DNA of 64,000 bases from Gnetum montanum (taxonomy: Eukaryota > Streptophyta > Gnetopsida > Gnetales > Gnetaceae): positions 368,421 to 432,420 of the forward strand of contig MNCI01000885.1 in NCBI GenBank assembly GCA_015680685.1, given 5' to 3'. The position numbers were made by a program, and so were the translations under genes. Every line of letters starts with the position of its first letter. Position 1 is the first letter of the stretch. Shown here piece after piece: positions 21,100-32,298 of the stretch. The notes below the pieces were generated by a model. The model was not told the DNA's origin. It did no database searches and worked only from the letters and a program-made list of their open reading frames with translations.

Positions 21100-22730
21100 T
21101 TGAGGGTAGGGGGAACCCCCAAGTCAATCTCAAGCACTAGTCCCAAGGGGCGGCCAATCTCATTCAATTTCAACGAAACTGAAAAAGGAATTTTTGCCAT
21201 GACATCCCCTTCAAAAATTTCGTCCAAGGGGGGCCCCTATCTTGGACCACCAACACCCAACTATCGAGAGGAGGGGGCTCCACCCCTAGTGTCCACCCAT
21301 CACAATTGATGCCATGCTTCCCTTGATGGGTGAACCTAGAGATCCCAAAGAATTAGTCAATTTTGGCGACATTGGCAACCCCAACGATCCTTGTGACCTA
21401 GGTGGAGTTTGCAGCTTCTCCACAGCCAGGGATGGACCCTCAATCGTGTTGTCCTTCTACTTCTCCAGTAGGCATTGATCTATCTTCATGTCCACATGAT
21501 TAGTTCCCATTCCCTTGCCAAGGGGGCTAACATCATGGGCTTGTTGTCTAGGCTTTTGGTTTCCCTGACTCGTAGGCCTTGTCCCCTGAATTGATCCTCT
21601 AGAACCCTATGCCCCCACCCCTTTTGGACTAGCTCCATGTGCTGGCCCTTGAGGATGCCTCCCCTTCCAAGCAACAGTCATTTAAGTCTTCCCTGCTTTT
21701 GTGAGGCCATGTGTTTTTTGACTGACCTCGGCAGTCTATAGTCTAATGTCCCATCTTACCACAGGTTCCACAACCCACTATGGGATTGCCTACCTTCTAA
21801 ACTGTGGCCATGTTTTCATATTTGATAAACACCTTCTCCTCCCCTAAAGGGAGGTCCATGACAACTTTTCTGATCAAAGCCCTTGGTGATAGTGACCCCC
21901 ACACACAAAATCTGGTGAAATCCATCTGGCCCAAATAGCCAGTAGCTTGATCAAAGGAGATGAAATATCCAAAGAAACTAGCAAAAGTATGAAGAAAAAC
22001 CATCGTCTAGATTTCGCACCGAATCATGAATACCCTGATCCAAACAAGTGCCTACAAAAATAGGTTTAGATTGCAATGGACACTTAGCCTATAATGTGTC
22101 ATAGCCAAGCCCTATGCCCCAAAGAACCATGGACCGCTGCCACCCTCCCCCCCAAGCAAAATCGTCTCCCTATCAAATAGTGACTAGAAAGTAAAGAGAA
22201 ATAAACTTCCAGGAAGGCTATGAACCTCCATAAAGCAACAACCCCAAAGCTTGGTAATTCACTTGTTGATTGCATCTAAATTGGGGGCTATTTCCATAGA
22301 AACATAGTTGCCAATGAGGCTCTATTCAATTGTTCGTAAATCCTCATTAGGCAGAACATGCAAATAGATCCTTAGTAACCCATCCATTCGTAGGGATTCC
22401 TCAATACCCCATCCCCAAGATGCCAAGAGTGCCCATCCTAAAGCCTTGTTGCACATTTGCTGTCTACCATCTTAGTCCTCATGAGATCCATTGGTCACAT
22501 CCCTAGTCACCCCTCCTATTGACTCATCCGACCCTCCACTTCATCTCTTGTAGCACCATTGCCAACCATAGGAGCCCCACCCAAGCCATTGTCCTCGTCT
22601 GTACCCCCACCAACTTTGTCACCCACACCACCACACCTAGCCACCCCAGAACCATCTATCCTATCTCCTACGCTCTCACCCATTCAAAATTCCTTTCCAA
22701 GAATTACAAGTTGCCAGATGTATTCTAATC
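21100..22730 (-). pseudogene. LINE ORF1-like (DUF4283 plus CCHC knuckle) remnant
   Basis: Read on the minus strand the order matches the plant LINE ORF1/gag-like protein. A DUF4283-like part at about 22310-21790 carries a tract resembling ITKLWG..MEVHSLPGSLFLF, FDRETILLGG and later YLGQMDFTRFCVWGSLSPRA with VMDLPLGEEKVFIKYENMA. A zinc knuckle follows at about 21770-21720, CGTCGKMGH with the final Cys at the expected spacing (TIDC), then a Pro/Ser-rich tail. The protein binds LINE RNA in live elements. Numerous stops and frameshifts; no RT follows because the N gap lies downstream. Family assignment rests on motif order and is moderately sure. Confidence 0.55.
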
Positions 22731-23027
22731 AATATATAATTAACAAAATATTATTAATTATTTTTCAAAATATAAGTATCATTAATATAAAGTAAATCTT
22801 AGGGTTCATGCTCTTGTTTTACCTATTTGTACCTAAAAATTTGACCCTTCTCATTCAAGGTATCCATAGAAAGCACCCTTCGTAGATGAAAGGTAATTTT
22901 TATGTTAAGCCTTTTATTTGTAGGGTACTTTTCAAAACACCATTTATTGAAGGATAAAAAGGCCTTTAAAGGTTAATGCACCTTACAAATTTTATCCCTA
23001 ATTGGTAGATGCATTAAATTTCTTAGT
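22731..23027. other. AT-rich left flank of element E
   Basis: Nothing coding. The last stretch (ATGCATTAAATTTCTTAG) resembles the sequence just left of the empty-site paralogue at about 20712-20730. Confidence 0.4.
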
Positions 23028-23505
23028 TGAATTTCTTAATTTTCAGTTAATGTGAAAAACCAAAATTTGTTAATTATTAGTTAATGTGGAAAAAAAATCT
23101 TCTTCTATTTTTTATCAATTTAAGTTATATCTTTCATAACTTCCAACTTTGAAATCTCTTCTTAAGATATGATTAGCAATTTCCAAAATCATCTAAAGTT
23201 TGTAATAACAAAAAGACTATTATTTTCTCCTATAAATTAAGGGTGGGAAGATGTGTTAAGCACCAGCACAACAACAACAACAGTGTGTGAAAGGAAGGAC
23301 TTAAGAGTATCATGATAGCAACAAGCTATGAGAGTTATCAAGGATGGCTTGTGTCATTGGGTTATTTTCTCCAAATAAAGAAACAACTCTACACTAGTTC
23401 TTGTGGTTTCTTCTTTAATTTGGGGGTTTCTACATAAATTTTTATGTATTTTTTTTCTTATTGTCTTTGTTGTTTTAATTTGCAAATTTAATTAATTTCA
23501 TAACA
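23028..23505 (+). repeat. Element E 5' LTR
   Basis: Pairs with 34396-34855 along its length (CAGTTAATGTGAAAAACCAA, CTTCTTAAGATATGATTAG, GGATGGCTTGTGTC, CACATAAATTTTTGTGTATG-like) and ends TTTCATAACA. The extreme 5' end is altered relative to TGTTAAGTGTCAG of the 3' LTR, so the start is uncertain by some bases. TATA-like CCTATAAATTAAGG near 23240. Confidence 0.8.
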
Positions 23506-23506
23506 A

Positions 23507-23520
23507 GCGGTATCAAAGGG
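23507..23520 (+). other. Element E primer binding site
   Basis: GCGGTATCAAAGGG just after the LTR resembles TGGTATCAGAGC, the site complementary to initiator Met tRNA used by most plant copia elements. Confidence 0.6.
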
Positions 23521-23529
23521 AGTTGATGG

Positions 23530-24272
23530 AGCAGTTATAGATAACAAATATGCTTTTTGGTTAGAATTGGAACATATGGAGTGTGCTAATGAAAGATATC
23601 TTGGCACAAAAGGAGTGTGATGAGGCCCTTCAACCTTCCAAACCTACAAAGATGTTAGATGATAATTAAAAAAAATTACAAGCAAAAGCACTAATGATGA
23701 TTTATCTTTGTTTGAGCAATGGAATTTTGGCATCTCTTTAAAATGAAAGAGATCCTCATGCTCCTTAGGTAAATTTGAAAAACAAGTTTGATAAAGCTTC
23801 AAGTTTGAATTGGTTTCATATTTATCAAAAGGTTTTTAATGTAAAGATAAAAGAAGACATTTCTTTGCAAGATCATCTAGATGATTTGATTGGTGCTTTT
23901 TTTAAATTTAAAGAATATAATGTGATAATTCTAAAGTTAGTGAAGTGTTATGCTATTTTGAATTATTTACCTGAATCTTGGAATTCATTATAGCTATTAC
24001 TACTTCTATGAATATTGGCAATATTTTTTTGATGGTGTAGTTTCTACTCTTCAAGATGTAGAAAAAAGATTGCATAAAGTATAAGGTCAATCATCAGGTA
24101 ATGCTTTTCCAGTTTCAAATAGAGGTAGATCTAATAAATGTGATCAAAGTGAGGAACCTAATCAAAGCAGGGAAATGAGTAAAAGTAGAGGAACTTCTAA
24201 AAGTAGGATTGACTGCTAGTTTTACTACAAAATTGGTGACATGAAGAGGGACTATCATGGTTATAAAGCTAG
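23530..24272 (+). pseudogene. Element E gag (UBN2-type), interrupted
   Basis: Copia Gag remnant. WSVLMKDILAQKECDEAL at about 23579 and LKNKFDKASSLNWFHIYQKV (23775 onward, open for 72 codons) with KEDISLQDHLDDLIGAFFKF and AILNYLPESWNSL follow the UBN2 gag pattern. A decayed zinc knuckle (first Cys kept, then FYYKIGDMKRD where GH and Cys are changed) lies at 24214-24265. Element B interrupts the gene at 24272. Confidence 0.75.
24268..24272. repeat. Target-site duplication of element B, left
   Basis: GCTAG; the right-hand copy at 31497-31501 reads ACTAG, one transition different. The duplicate at 48771-48775 also reads ACTAG. Confidence 0.65.
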
Positions 24273-25045
24273 TGATGAGCTACGATATTGCGTACGCGAT
24301 ATTGAGTTGAAACATCTATAAATAAGAGGCGACTTTCCCTATTTTAGGCATCTAGAGTTAGACCCTTAGCCAAACTATAGCAGTTTTACCATTCCAGAGT
24401 TAGAATAATTTCCATGTGATTGTAGTAGGAGTCTCAAAGTGAATAGATCTTTATTTGAGAAAATTGTACCTGAGCACACATTTTTGTATGACAATAAAGA
24501 CAAAATTTTTGATAAACCTTGCAGCATGTGGACTAAGCTAAATAGGATTTAATTATTATTAAATGTTTAAAAGCTTTCTTAGATAATTAATCTCTCTCAA
24601 CCCTTGACTCTCCTAGTTAAGTGCATTCAGTACGACCGCTTCGAGCACATGTGTAATGCTTGGTAACCTAGTAACAAGTAGTGTTTGGTAATCCTAGCAG
24701 TGTTGCACTGGTTTAGGGTGTGTAGGACAAGTGGGAACAGATACTGGTGCTAGGACGATTAGAACTTAGTTAGTGAATAGTTAATGAAAACTAGTCATTT
24801 AGTTCTCTTCACCTTTTCCTATTAGCATAGGACATTAAAAAGGTAAAAGACATAAAAATCACATGCCTCAAGCTTACTTAACCATACAACCGTGACAATA
24901 CAAGTAAGTTTAGGAAGACAACGATTGATTAACCTTCAGTGTTCCATTAGGGCGTGTAAGCACTTAGTCCTTGGAGTTCAACCAGATCATGCGTGTAATG
25001 CTCATATTCGTATGGTTGAGTGTAGGGGTACCTCTCCACTCATCA
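24273..25045 (+). repeat. Element B 5' LTR
   Basis: Begins TGATGAGCTACGATATT and ends CCACTCATCA. TATAAATA at 24317-24324, just after a short CGATAT-type palindrome (GATATTGCGTACGCGATATT). It aligns with 30655-31496. It is shorter than the 3' LTR because the U3 CGATAT array is reduced to one unit. Confidence 0.88.
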
Positions 25046-25064
25046 TTAGCACTGTTGCTAGGGA
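25046..25064 (+). other. Element B primer binding site (tRNA-Asp type)
   Basis: TTAGCACTGTTGCTAGGGA follows the LTR; it resembles the tRNA-Asp-complementary site with C-to-T and G-to-A changes, and aligns with the site of element A. Confidence 0.65.
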
Positions 25065-25191
25065 CTTAGTTGTTTGTGCGCTACGTAGAACATAGAAGAT
25101 CATTCACATCGTTGGGATGCTAAAATGAACCCTTAGGGTTGATCAAAAGAAAAATAAGATAACGATAATAGCACACCGAACAAGATAAAAA

Positions 25192-27711
25192 ATGTTTTCT
25201 TCTTCACACAAAATCATTTCACCACCTAGGACCAACACTAGAGATAGTCAGCGACAAAACATATGTAACCTAGAATCTTTGGTTCCTCAAAAATTTCATG
25301 TGGTATATATTCATCATGATGAATATGTACATGACTTTACCTTTATTCTCCATCAAGATGAACAACTATGTTGGAGAGACTTGGGGGGTAACTTAGTGTT
25401 GCCTCCAGACCGAGCAGTCCCCAACATGCTCCTTCATGCTCTCGCATGAATAGGCATGTCACAGTTATACGTAGAGTACATTGCATGCAATTATGACACA
25501 AGGGACTACCAACCCACAGAAGCACAACATCAAAGGGACTTGCGACAAGAGAGATACTATACATCGTTGAAGGGCAAAGGACCCCATAATGCTCCACCCA
25601 TCTTAAGAGAAATTGAGGGTGGTGAACCTATTTCAATAGGTTCTCCATAAGACAATGTTCCCCCTCCTAACAATAGTGAGGAGGTGGTGTATAAAAACCT
25701 TCACTCTACAATTCACAACCCTGGTTTTGGTCCCCATGAACACCAAGTGTTCAATGAGGGAACACAAACACATAATGAGGGCAAGCAGTCTAATCGTAAT
25801 CATGATCAGGGTCGAGACCCCCAAAGAGAAGGTAGGAAACATCATCATGGCAATGGTTCTCCTTCCTCTTCACCTTCATCAACATATTCACCCTCTTCTT
25901 CTATATTAGAATGCAGTAATAAGGAATCTAACCATGAGGATAAGGGTAAACATAGTGAGAAACCTCAATGAGAGAGTCGAGAACAAGGATGAGGGTATTC
26001 TAGAGAATCGCAGCATAGAAGAAGGAAAAGTAGGGAACCGCGTAGACATCATAGACGCTACAAACGAAATGACCATGAAGAACCGCTACTTGCAACCCGA
26101 AGCATGTTAGACATCATGGAGGCCGTAAGAATACCCACAAGGCACCAAAAACATACTAGGATCAAGAAACTAGACATAAATAATATCCCACGATTTGAGG
26201 GGGGATACAACGCTGATCCTCAGAACCACTTGCAAGCATTTCATGATGCATGTGCCTTACAAAACATTGAGAACAAGTGGAAAAAGTTAAAGTTGTTCCC
26301 AAGGACACTAATGAAAGAAGTAGAAAGTTGGTACCGGTCCTTAGAATCAGAATCCATTCGAAGGTGGAGTACGATGCTAGAACTATTTAATGATAAATAT
26401 CAAACGTACTCCCAGGTGTCCAACTTGTGAAAGAAAATCCAAGGATGGAAGCAAGGAAGTCATGAACCCTTGGATGCTACCATGGACCAATATTATGCAT
26501 TGCTACATCGTTGCCTGGGCCATGGTTACTAACAGCAGGATCAACTACGCCATCTCGTAGATGGGCTTAGGCATGAAACTAGGAGAACCCTTGGAACATA
26601 TGCCCAAGGGAGACTATCAGAGCTTAGGTCCCATCAGGTTCATAGATTGTTGGAGCAAGTAGCCAAGGAAGAAGGGGAGCTATGTAAGAGAGAAAGTGCA
26701 GAAGAGTACAATTGCGATCCTTACATCCAAAAAAGGGGAGTGAGATTCTGTGAGGAGGAGGAAGACTCACCACTCAAAGAGATGGTGAATGGGAAAACCT
26801 TGTTGCTCCAAAAATTAACAATAGAAGTGTCGACAAAGGTAGACCAAATGTGGGACTCCTTGGATAGCAGATTTGAAACCGTCCTTAAAATTGTAGAGGA
26901 GTCTAAGGAGTGAAGTAGTGGCTGTGAAAAAAAGAAAAAGAGGGATTTGGACCATGCACATAACAAAGGTAAGGGTAAAATGGCAATCATCGAAGAGGTT
27001 GTGGATTCTGATACGGATGATGATGGTGGATGTGAGATATGTCAGTATGATCATCCTAAGGGATGTTGCTTAGTATTCTCACATCTGTAAGAGTATGGGG
27101 TGTATGCATTTAACCCATGACTTAATAAACGACAAGCACCTTGATGGTTACCTTATCCGCAAGGTAACCCGATACAGTTCCACCAACCATTAACATATTA
27201 TCCAAGTGGAACTCCACCACAACCTATTGAGCAACACTAGTAGTGGCAATACCTACAGTCATGGGGGATGCCACCACCAAGGCAAAAATACCCTTATCGG
27301 CAACCAGATCCATATGGCTATTACATGCAGCAGTCAATCTCTTAATGTGACTTTGTCAGTCATGTGACCCCGCAATGTCACTACCAAGCTCGGGAGTATT
27401 ATAGGACTCCTTCTCCTGGGAGAGACAACCCATAAACATACCATCCTCCAAACCCATCCGCGACTCTCACACCGATAGCTCCACTACCACCCGCTCCAGC
27501 GATGCAAGGGGAACTCCCCACTCAACTGCAGCAACGTAATACTACGAGAGTTGTGAACCTTCAACCTGCTACTAGTTCTAAAAACCGTACAAAGAGAAGA
27601 CCTTTCTTTAGAACCAACAATCCAACAAAGCTCTCACAACCACAAGTGGTTGAGCCTCTAAATTCTTCTCCATAAAATAAGGCTTCAGAGCTCCCTTCAA
27701 ATAAAAAATAG
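25192..27711 (+). pseudogene. Element B gag
   Basis: Starts with ATG at 25192 and is open for 85 codons (SSSHKIISPPRTN, KFHVVYIHHDEYVHDFTF). After frame breaks come a His/Ser-rich linker, and the capsid domain at 26104-26430 (NNIPRFEGGYNADPQNHLQA, LKLFPRTLMKEVESWYRSL, RRWSTMLELFNDKYQTYS). RLLEQVAKEEGELC and a helical stretch follow at 26640-26910, then a Cys-His knuckle CEICQYDHPKGCC at about 27031, and a Pro/Gln-rich tail. It would form the particle. Only a few stops per domain, so this gag is much better kept than that of element A. Confidence 0.8.
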
Positions 27712-27717
27712 AGCTAA

Positions 27718-28430
27718 ATGCACACAGTTATGTTAACGCATGCCGTTACTAACTGGATTAAGGTGGGCCACCTTCCCAGGAAATTCTTTGACCCTGGAAG
27801 CCCTTTAATTTATCTCCAAGTCACTAGGAATGAACCTCGTAAAGCTCTTTTGGACTTAGGTTCTGGAGTCAACTTAATATCACTAGAAATGTATAAAGCT
27901 TGGAACCTACCTCCACTAAAGAAGAGAAATATTTGCTTAGAGTTGGCTGACCAGTCCATCACTGTTCCCTTGAGACTGGTGGAAGACATCGTTACCACTA
28001 TGTGTGGGTCGTCATACCCAGCAAATTTCCAAGTGATATAAGTAAACAATGACAAAGGGAACTTCCCAATAATAATGGGGAGGGCAAGGCTAAGTACCAT
28101 AAATGCATGCCTAGGAATTCGCGATCTTTCCCTGGAAATATCTAAGGAAAAAAATTTTGGGAAGATTGAGAAGAAGAAAGTTCCATACATCACATACAGT
28201 GATACAGAGGGTGATGGCGTATAGGAATATTCAGCATTGCCTACATGCAACTGGTGTGCCTAGGAATTTAACATACAAAAGTGCTTGTATGTAGCAACCA
28301 CACAACAAGAAAACACCCAATGGTTGACAGCTAATCAAAAGAGCAACTCATCAATGCACGTGGAACTAACTGAGAGAACAACTTACACTCCCATTGAAAG
28401 CATAGATGCACTGGAGCAAGAGCGTCACTG
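27718..28430 (+). pseudogene. Element B aspartic protease
   Basis: MHTVMLTHAVTNWIKVGHLP leads into KALLDLGSGVNLISLEMYKAW, where the active-site Asp is present (LLDLG type). NICLELADQSITVPLRLVED is the flap side and FPIIMGRARLSTINA the C-terminal lobe. The first 107 codons are open; a stop at about 28039 breaks it. The sequence continues with a linker (QQENTQWLTANQ, ALEQERH) that aligns with A about 6230-6450. Confidence 0.75.
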
Positions 28431-28439
28431 ACTTCCAAA

Positions 28440-28510
28440 CCTTAACTTGAAAACATCAATTGGGAGAAGTTGGAAACTCCTAAAAAATTTGAACAAACAC
28501 TCCAATAAAA
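28440..28510 (+). other. RT/RNase H/integrase deletion junction in element B
   Basis: GGGAGAAGTTGGAAACTCCT aligns with A at about 6400-6420 (before RT). From about 28504 the sequence aligns with the last part of pol and beyond (TTTCAGATCTCCTTCTTCC versus A TTTTTGGATCTCCTCCCTCC near 8767). About 2.2 kb of A-equivalent sequence is absent. The junction is identical in B' near 45880. Confidence 0.7.
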
Positions 28511-30654
28511 AATTACTAGTCAATGTACAATGGCCTAAACCTTACCATGAATCTAGAACAGTCAATGCACATTGCACATCAGAGAAAGGATGATCTTGCT
28601 CGTTATTTCAGATCTCCTTCTTCCAACTTAGTCATGGAGGAGATGGCCACCTATGCTGATCAATTGAGGCCCTTAGTTATTTTTTTTAAGTTTTTGTTTT
28701 ACATATTTTTGTTTTACAAATTTCTTTAACTTTTCTTATTTTTGTTTTGCAACATCATTCATAATTTCTCTTTTATTTGTGTGTGTGTGTGTGTTTATCC
28801 ATTTTGTTAAGTTTGTCACCCAATAAGTGCTTTTGATGATGGTATGAATTGTATTCTATTGGTTGCTAATGTTTGGTTTTTACCTTTGAGTTACGATGTT
28901 GATACTAAGGTATGGTTCTTTTGATATAATAGGCAATGAGTCCACATCATCAATGCATCCATAAATTTCTATGGTCTCTCTTAGCTTGGAACTTTACAGT
29001 CTCTTTTTTCAAAATAATAAGAACCATCAATGAATTGGTGAACTGGTGTTTCTCAAACTAAGGAAGGACTCAAGCACTGAAAAGGGTGTGACTTCAAGGA
29101 AACTTGATGCATTTGTGCTAGCCATTCTCTTGGGTGCTTGGATGTTTTCTTCTTGAGTTTTTCTTACTGTTCTAACATTGCCCCATTATAGGGAAGCTGA
29201 GCTAATTAAAATGAAAATAATAAGTCTTTGCATGGTGTGGTTCTCACAAAAAAAATGAGAGAAAAAAGTGAAAATTTAAAGCACACCCCTTAGACGAAAT
29301 AATCACTTGGGCTACAAGCATTGGTTATGGAACTAAACAAACATGTTTCCTCTAACTAAGGCCTTTATCGCTTTCTATTTTCTCCTTTCTCGTTTCGTCA
29401 GAATGGTGGTGACTCTTTGATGGACGCATTCTTGTTACTTTAGGTGGATGGATTGGCCGAATGTATTAATGCGAAGTCACTGGATGTGGATTGTTTGAGG
29501 CTAGATTTGGAATAAGATCTACTATGTCACATTAACCATTAATACATAAGGGGCTGTACACCACCTTGTTCTTGAGACTCCATTCCATTCTCTTCTTTCC
29601 ATTGTTCTTTCTCCATTGTTCACCTCATTGTTGGTTGTATCAGTAGTCTATATTTTGGTTGATGCATTGTTTTCTTTTTGGTAAACTCTTGTGGTTAAGA
29701 ATTTAACTCTTATTTCCAAATGACATTTCCAAAGCCCACAGACTCTTTGAATGTGGGAATGTCAGGGCATTAAGGGCATGAGCCTGCTTTGGGGAGGACC
29801 CACTGACATTCCTATTTGGTGCATCAGTTAATTTATTTCCCTTAAACATTTTCACAATCAACATTTATTTTGTTCATTTCCAACTCTGACATCCATTTCA
29901 TCAGCGTTACAATTGTCTCTTTTTCTTCATCTTTCTTATTCCTTATCTTTTTTCCATTCTTGTGCTACTAGTGGTTCGGTCTTAGTGATGGGGGTCCTGG
30001 TCCAATTTTTTTGATTTTCTCCTAACCCCTACACCTTGGGTAGTCACCAGTATTACATCTCCAGAATCTGCATCAACCATATCACAACTCAACCAATGGA
30101 CCTTACACCGAAGTAAGGTATCAACTGCATTGTGATTCATTTATCCTTGCTAATATAAGACTGTGTTGTGTGTGTAGATGGTAATTATGCAAAAATGGAT
30201 TGGATCTGGAGGGAACACTTAAAATGGATTGGTGCTGAAGCAGTTATGCAAGAAACAAGATTGATGGTGCGCTTATGGATGAATAAGGAAAGGCACAATC
30301 TTGGCATTGGCAGCAACAAACTTTGTTTCCTTATCTCTCTCTTTCTCTCTCTCTCAACTACCAAATAAGGTTGGATGTCAAATGTGTATAGTGTTCACTC
30401 TATTTATTATGAACACTAATTTTATCATGTATTGTAATGATGATCCATTCACATGTCACCCCATTCACCATTAGTATCGTTCAAGTCAATAATCCCATAC
30501 CTTCCCAATATTTTGTAAGGAACTCAAGAATGAGTTTTCATTTAGTCATGGGGGTATGGTACGCCGCGATATCATGTACGTGATATCGCATTCGTGATAT
30601 TGTGGGAATGCGATATCACATCAACNAATGAGTTTTCATTTAGTCATGGGGGTA
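28511..30654 (+). other. Element B 3' non-coding region
   Basis: A purine-rich tract (ATGGAGGAGATGG, about 28635), a T-rich stretch, a GT microsatellite (28778-28795), blocks shared with element A (GGGTGTGACTTCAAGG at about 29083) and the putative structured element at 29756-29812. A CT/TC-rich stretch lies at 30330-30356. The extra ORF of element A is missing. The last part is affected by a local assembly duplication around the N at 30626. Confidence 0.6.
29756..29812 (+). ncRNA. Putative RNA stem-loop element in gypsy B
   Basis: Outer arms GGAATGTCAG (29756-29765) and CTGACATTCC (29803-29812) are exact 10-bp complements. Inside lies GGGCATGAGCCTGCTTTGGG with its own small stem GGC-ATGA-GCC (29775-29784). 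The inner block is conserved in element A. It would be part of the genomic RNA; a packaging, export or translation role is speculation. Confidence 0.4.
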
Positions 30655-30723
30655 TGGTACGCCGCGATATCATGTATGTGATATCGCATTCGTGATATTG
30701 TGGGAATGCGATATCACATCAAC
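30529..30723. other. 97-bp duplication around a single N (assembly join)
   Basis: Sequence 30529-30625 is repeated at 30627-30723 with one difference (GTACGTGAT/GTATGTGAT), separated by one N at 30626. The duplicate block at 47900-48000 has only one copy. It looks like two overlapping contig ends that were not merged. Confidence 0.85.
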
Positions 30724-31496
30724 CCCCATAATATCGCGCACACAATATCGCAGCCTGCTGAAACATCTATAAATAAGAGGTGGCTTTCCTTGTTTTAGGC
30801 ATCTAGAGTTAGACCCTTAGCCAAACTATAGCAGTTTTACCATTCCAGAGTTAGAATAATTTCCATGTGCCTGCAGTAGGAGTCTCAAACTGAATGGATC
30901 TTTATTCGAGAAAATTGTACATGAGCACACATTTGTGTACGACAATAAAGACAAACTTTCTGATAAACTTTGCAGCATGTGGACTAAGCTAAATAGGATT
31001 TAATTATTATTAAATGTTTAAATGCTTTCTTAGATAATTAATCTCTCTCAACCCTTGACTCTCCTAGTTAAGTGCATTTAGTACAACCGCTTTGAGCATA
31101 TGTGTAGTGCTTGGTAACCTAGTAACGAGTAGCATTTGGTAATCCTAGTAGCGTTGCACTGGTTCATGGTGTGTACGGCAAGTGGGAACGAATATTGGTG
31201 CTAGGACGATTAAAACTTAGTTAGTGAATAGTTAATGAAAACTAGTCATTTAGTTCTCTTCACCTTTTCCCATTAGCATAGGACACTAAAAAGATAAAAG
31301 AAATAAAAATCACATGCCTCAAGCTTACTTAACCATACAATCGTGACAATACAAGTAAGTTTGGGAAGACAATCATTAATTAACCTTAAGTGTTCCATTA
31401 GGGCACGTAAGCACTTAGTCCTTGGGGTTTGATCAGATCGCGTGTGTAACGCTCATATTCGTATGGTTGAGTGTAGGGGTATCTCGCCACTCATCA
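30655..31496 (+). repeat. Element B 3' LTR
   Basis: 842 bp, the same length as 47929-48770. The U3 holds the GCGATATC palindrome array (30661-30755), TATA at 30768-30775, and the LTR ends CCACTCATCA. The polypurine tract TCATGGGGGTA precedes it. Confidence 0.85.
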
Positions 31497-32298
31497 ACTA
31501 GGAAAGCATCAATACAATAGAAGCTAAAGATAGAGTTAGAAAAATTAGAAAGTAATGTAGGTCCACAAATAAATCATACAGAGGATTAGCTTTCTTTTGA
31601 TTTTATTGTATTTGAATCATCTATAGTATTTTCTTTAAACACAACAAAAGATATTTGGATTGTAGACACATGAGCCTCATTTCTTACTTGCCCTGATTGG
31701 TCTATTTTTACTTCATATTAGCTAGTTTCATCAAGAGTTGTTTATGTTGCTAATAGTATTTTTTTAAGAATTGCTAATATAGAAAGTGTTATTTTATAGT
31801 AGCCTAATTTGCCTAAAATCACTCTTAATAATGTTAGGCATGTTCCTGAAGTTTCTAAAAGGTTGATTTTTGTTTCTTAACTTGATGATTTGGGTTTAAA
31901 TTTTTCATGTGGAAATAATCAATGAAAAATTACCAAAGGCATTTTGACAATTTTAAAAGGTAAAATATAGACACAATATATACTTTAGAAGCTAATATAT
32001 GTTTTTAGGGTGATTCTATAGCTATAGTTACTACAAGGGATGTACTAATTTATGGCATAAACGGTTAGGTCATATTAGTTATTCTAATTTAAAGATAGTT
32101 CAATGTCATTCTTGCATTCCCAAATTTGTAGTAAGCTTCATAGAATTTTGGAAATATTATGTTGTTGGTAAATCAAAAAGGATGAATTTTCTTAGAAATC
32201 TGGGACATATATGAGCTAATAAATTGAATCTTATTTATTCTGATATTTGTGGTTCAATAAATCCAACATCGTTAAGAGGTTCACTATATTTTGTTACT

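Larger units (their letters stand above)
24273..31496 (+). mobile_element. Element B: non-autonomous Ty3/gypsy element with gag and protease only
   Basis: 5' LTR 24273-25045, tRNA-Asp-type primer site, gag, protease, then a direct jump at about 28503 to the end of pol and the 3' non-coding part, and a 3' LTR ending at 31496. Compared with element A it lacks RT, RNase H and integrase (A about 6450-8700) and the extra downstream frame. What remains is collinear with A. Deletion derivatives that keep LTRs, gag and sometimes PR are known in plants (for example TR-GAG elements) and rely on autonomous relatives. Here the deletion is shared with B' because both come from one duplicated block. Confidence 0.85.

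Noticed and set aside
20727-21140. 137-codon frame spanning the N gap
   Set aside because: It needs a non-ATG start, passes through N positions, and its left part is a dispersed repeat whose other copies are not coding.
27810-28250. 146-codon antisense frame over the protease
   Set aside because: Shadow of the sense protease frame, which carries the conserved motifs.
28778-28795. GT microsatellite as a regulatory element
   Set aside because: Length differs between duplicates in the way expected for slippage; no other evidence of function.
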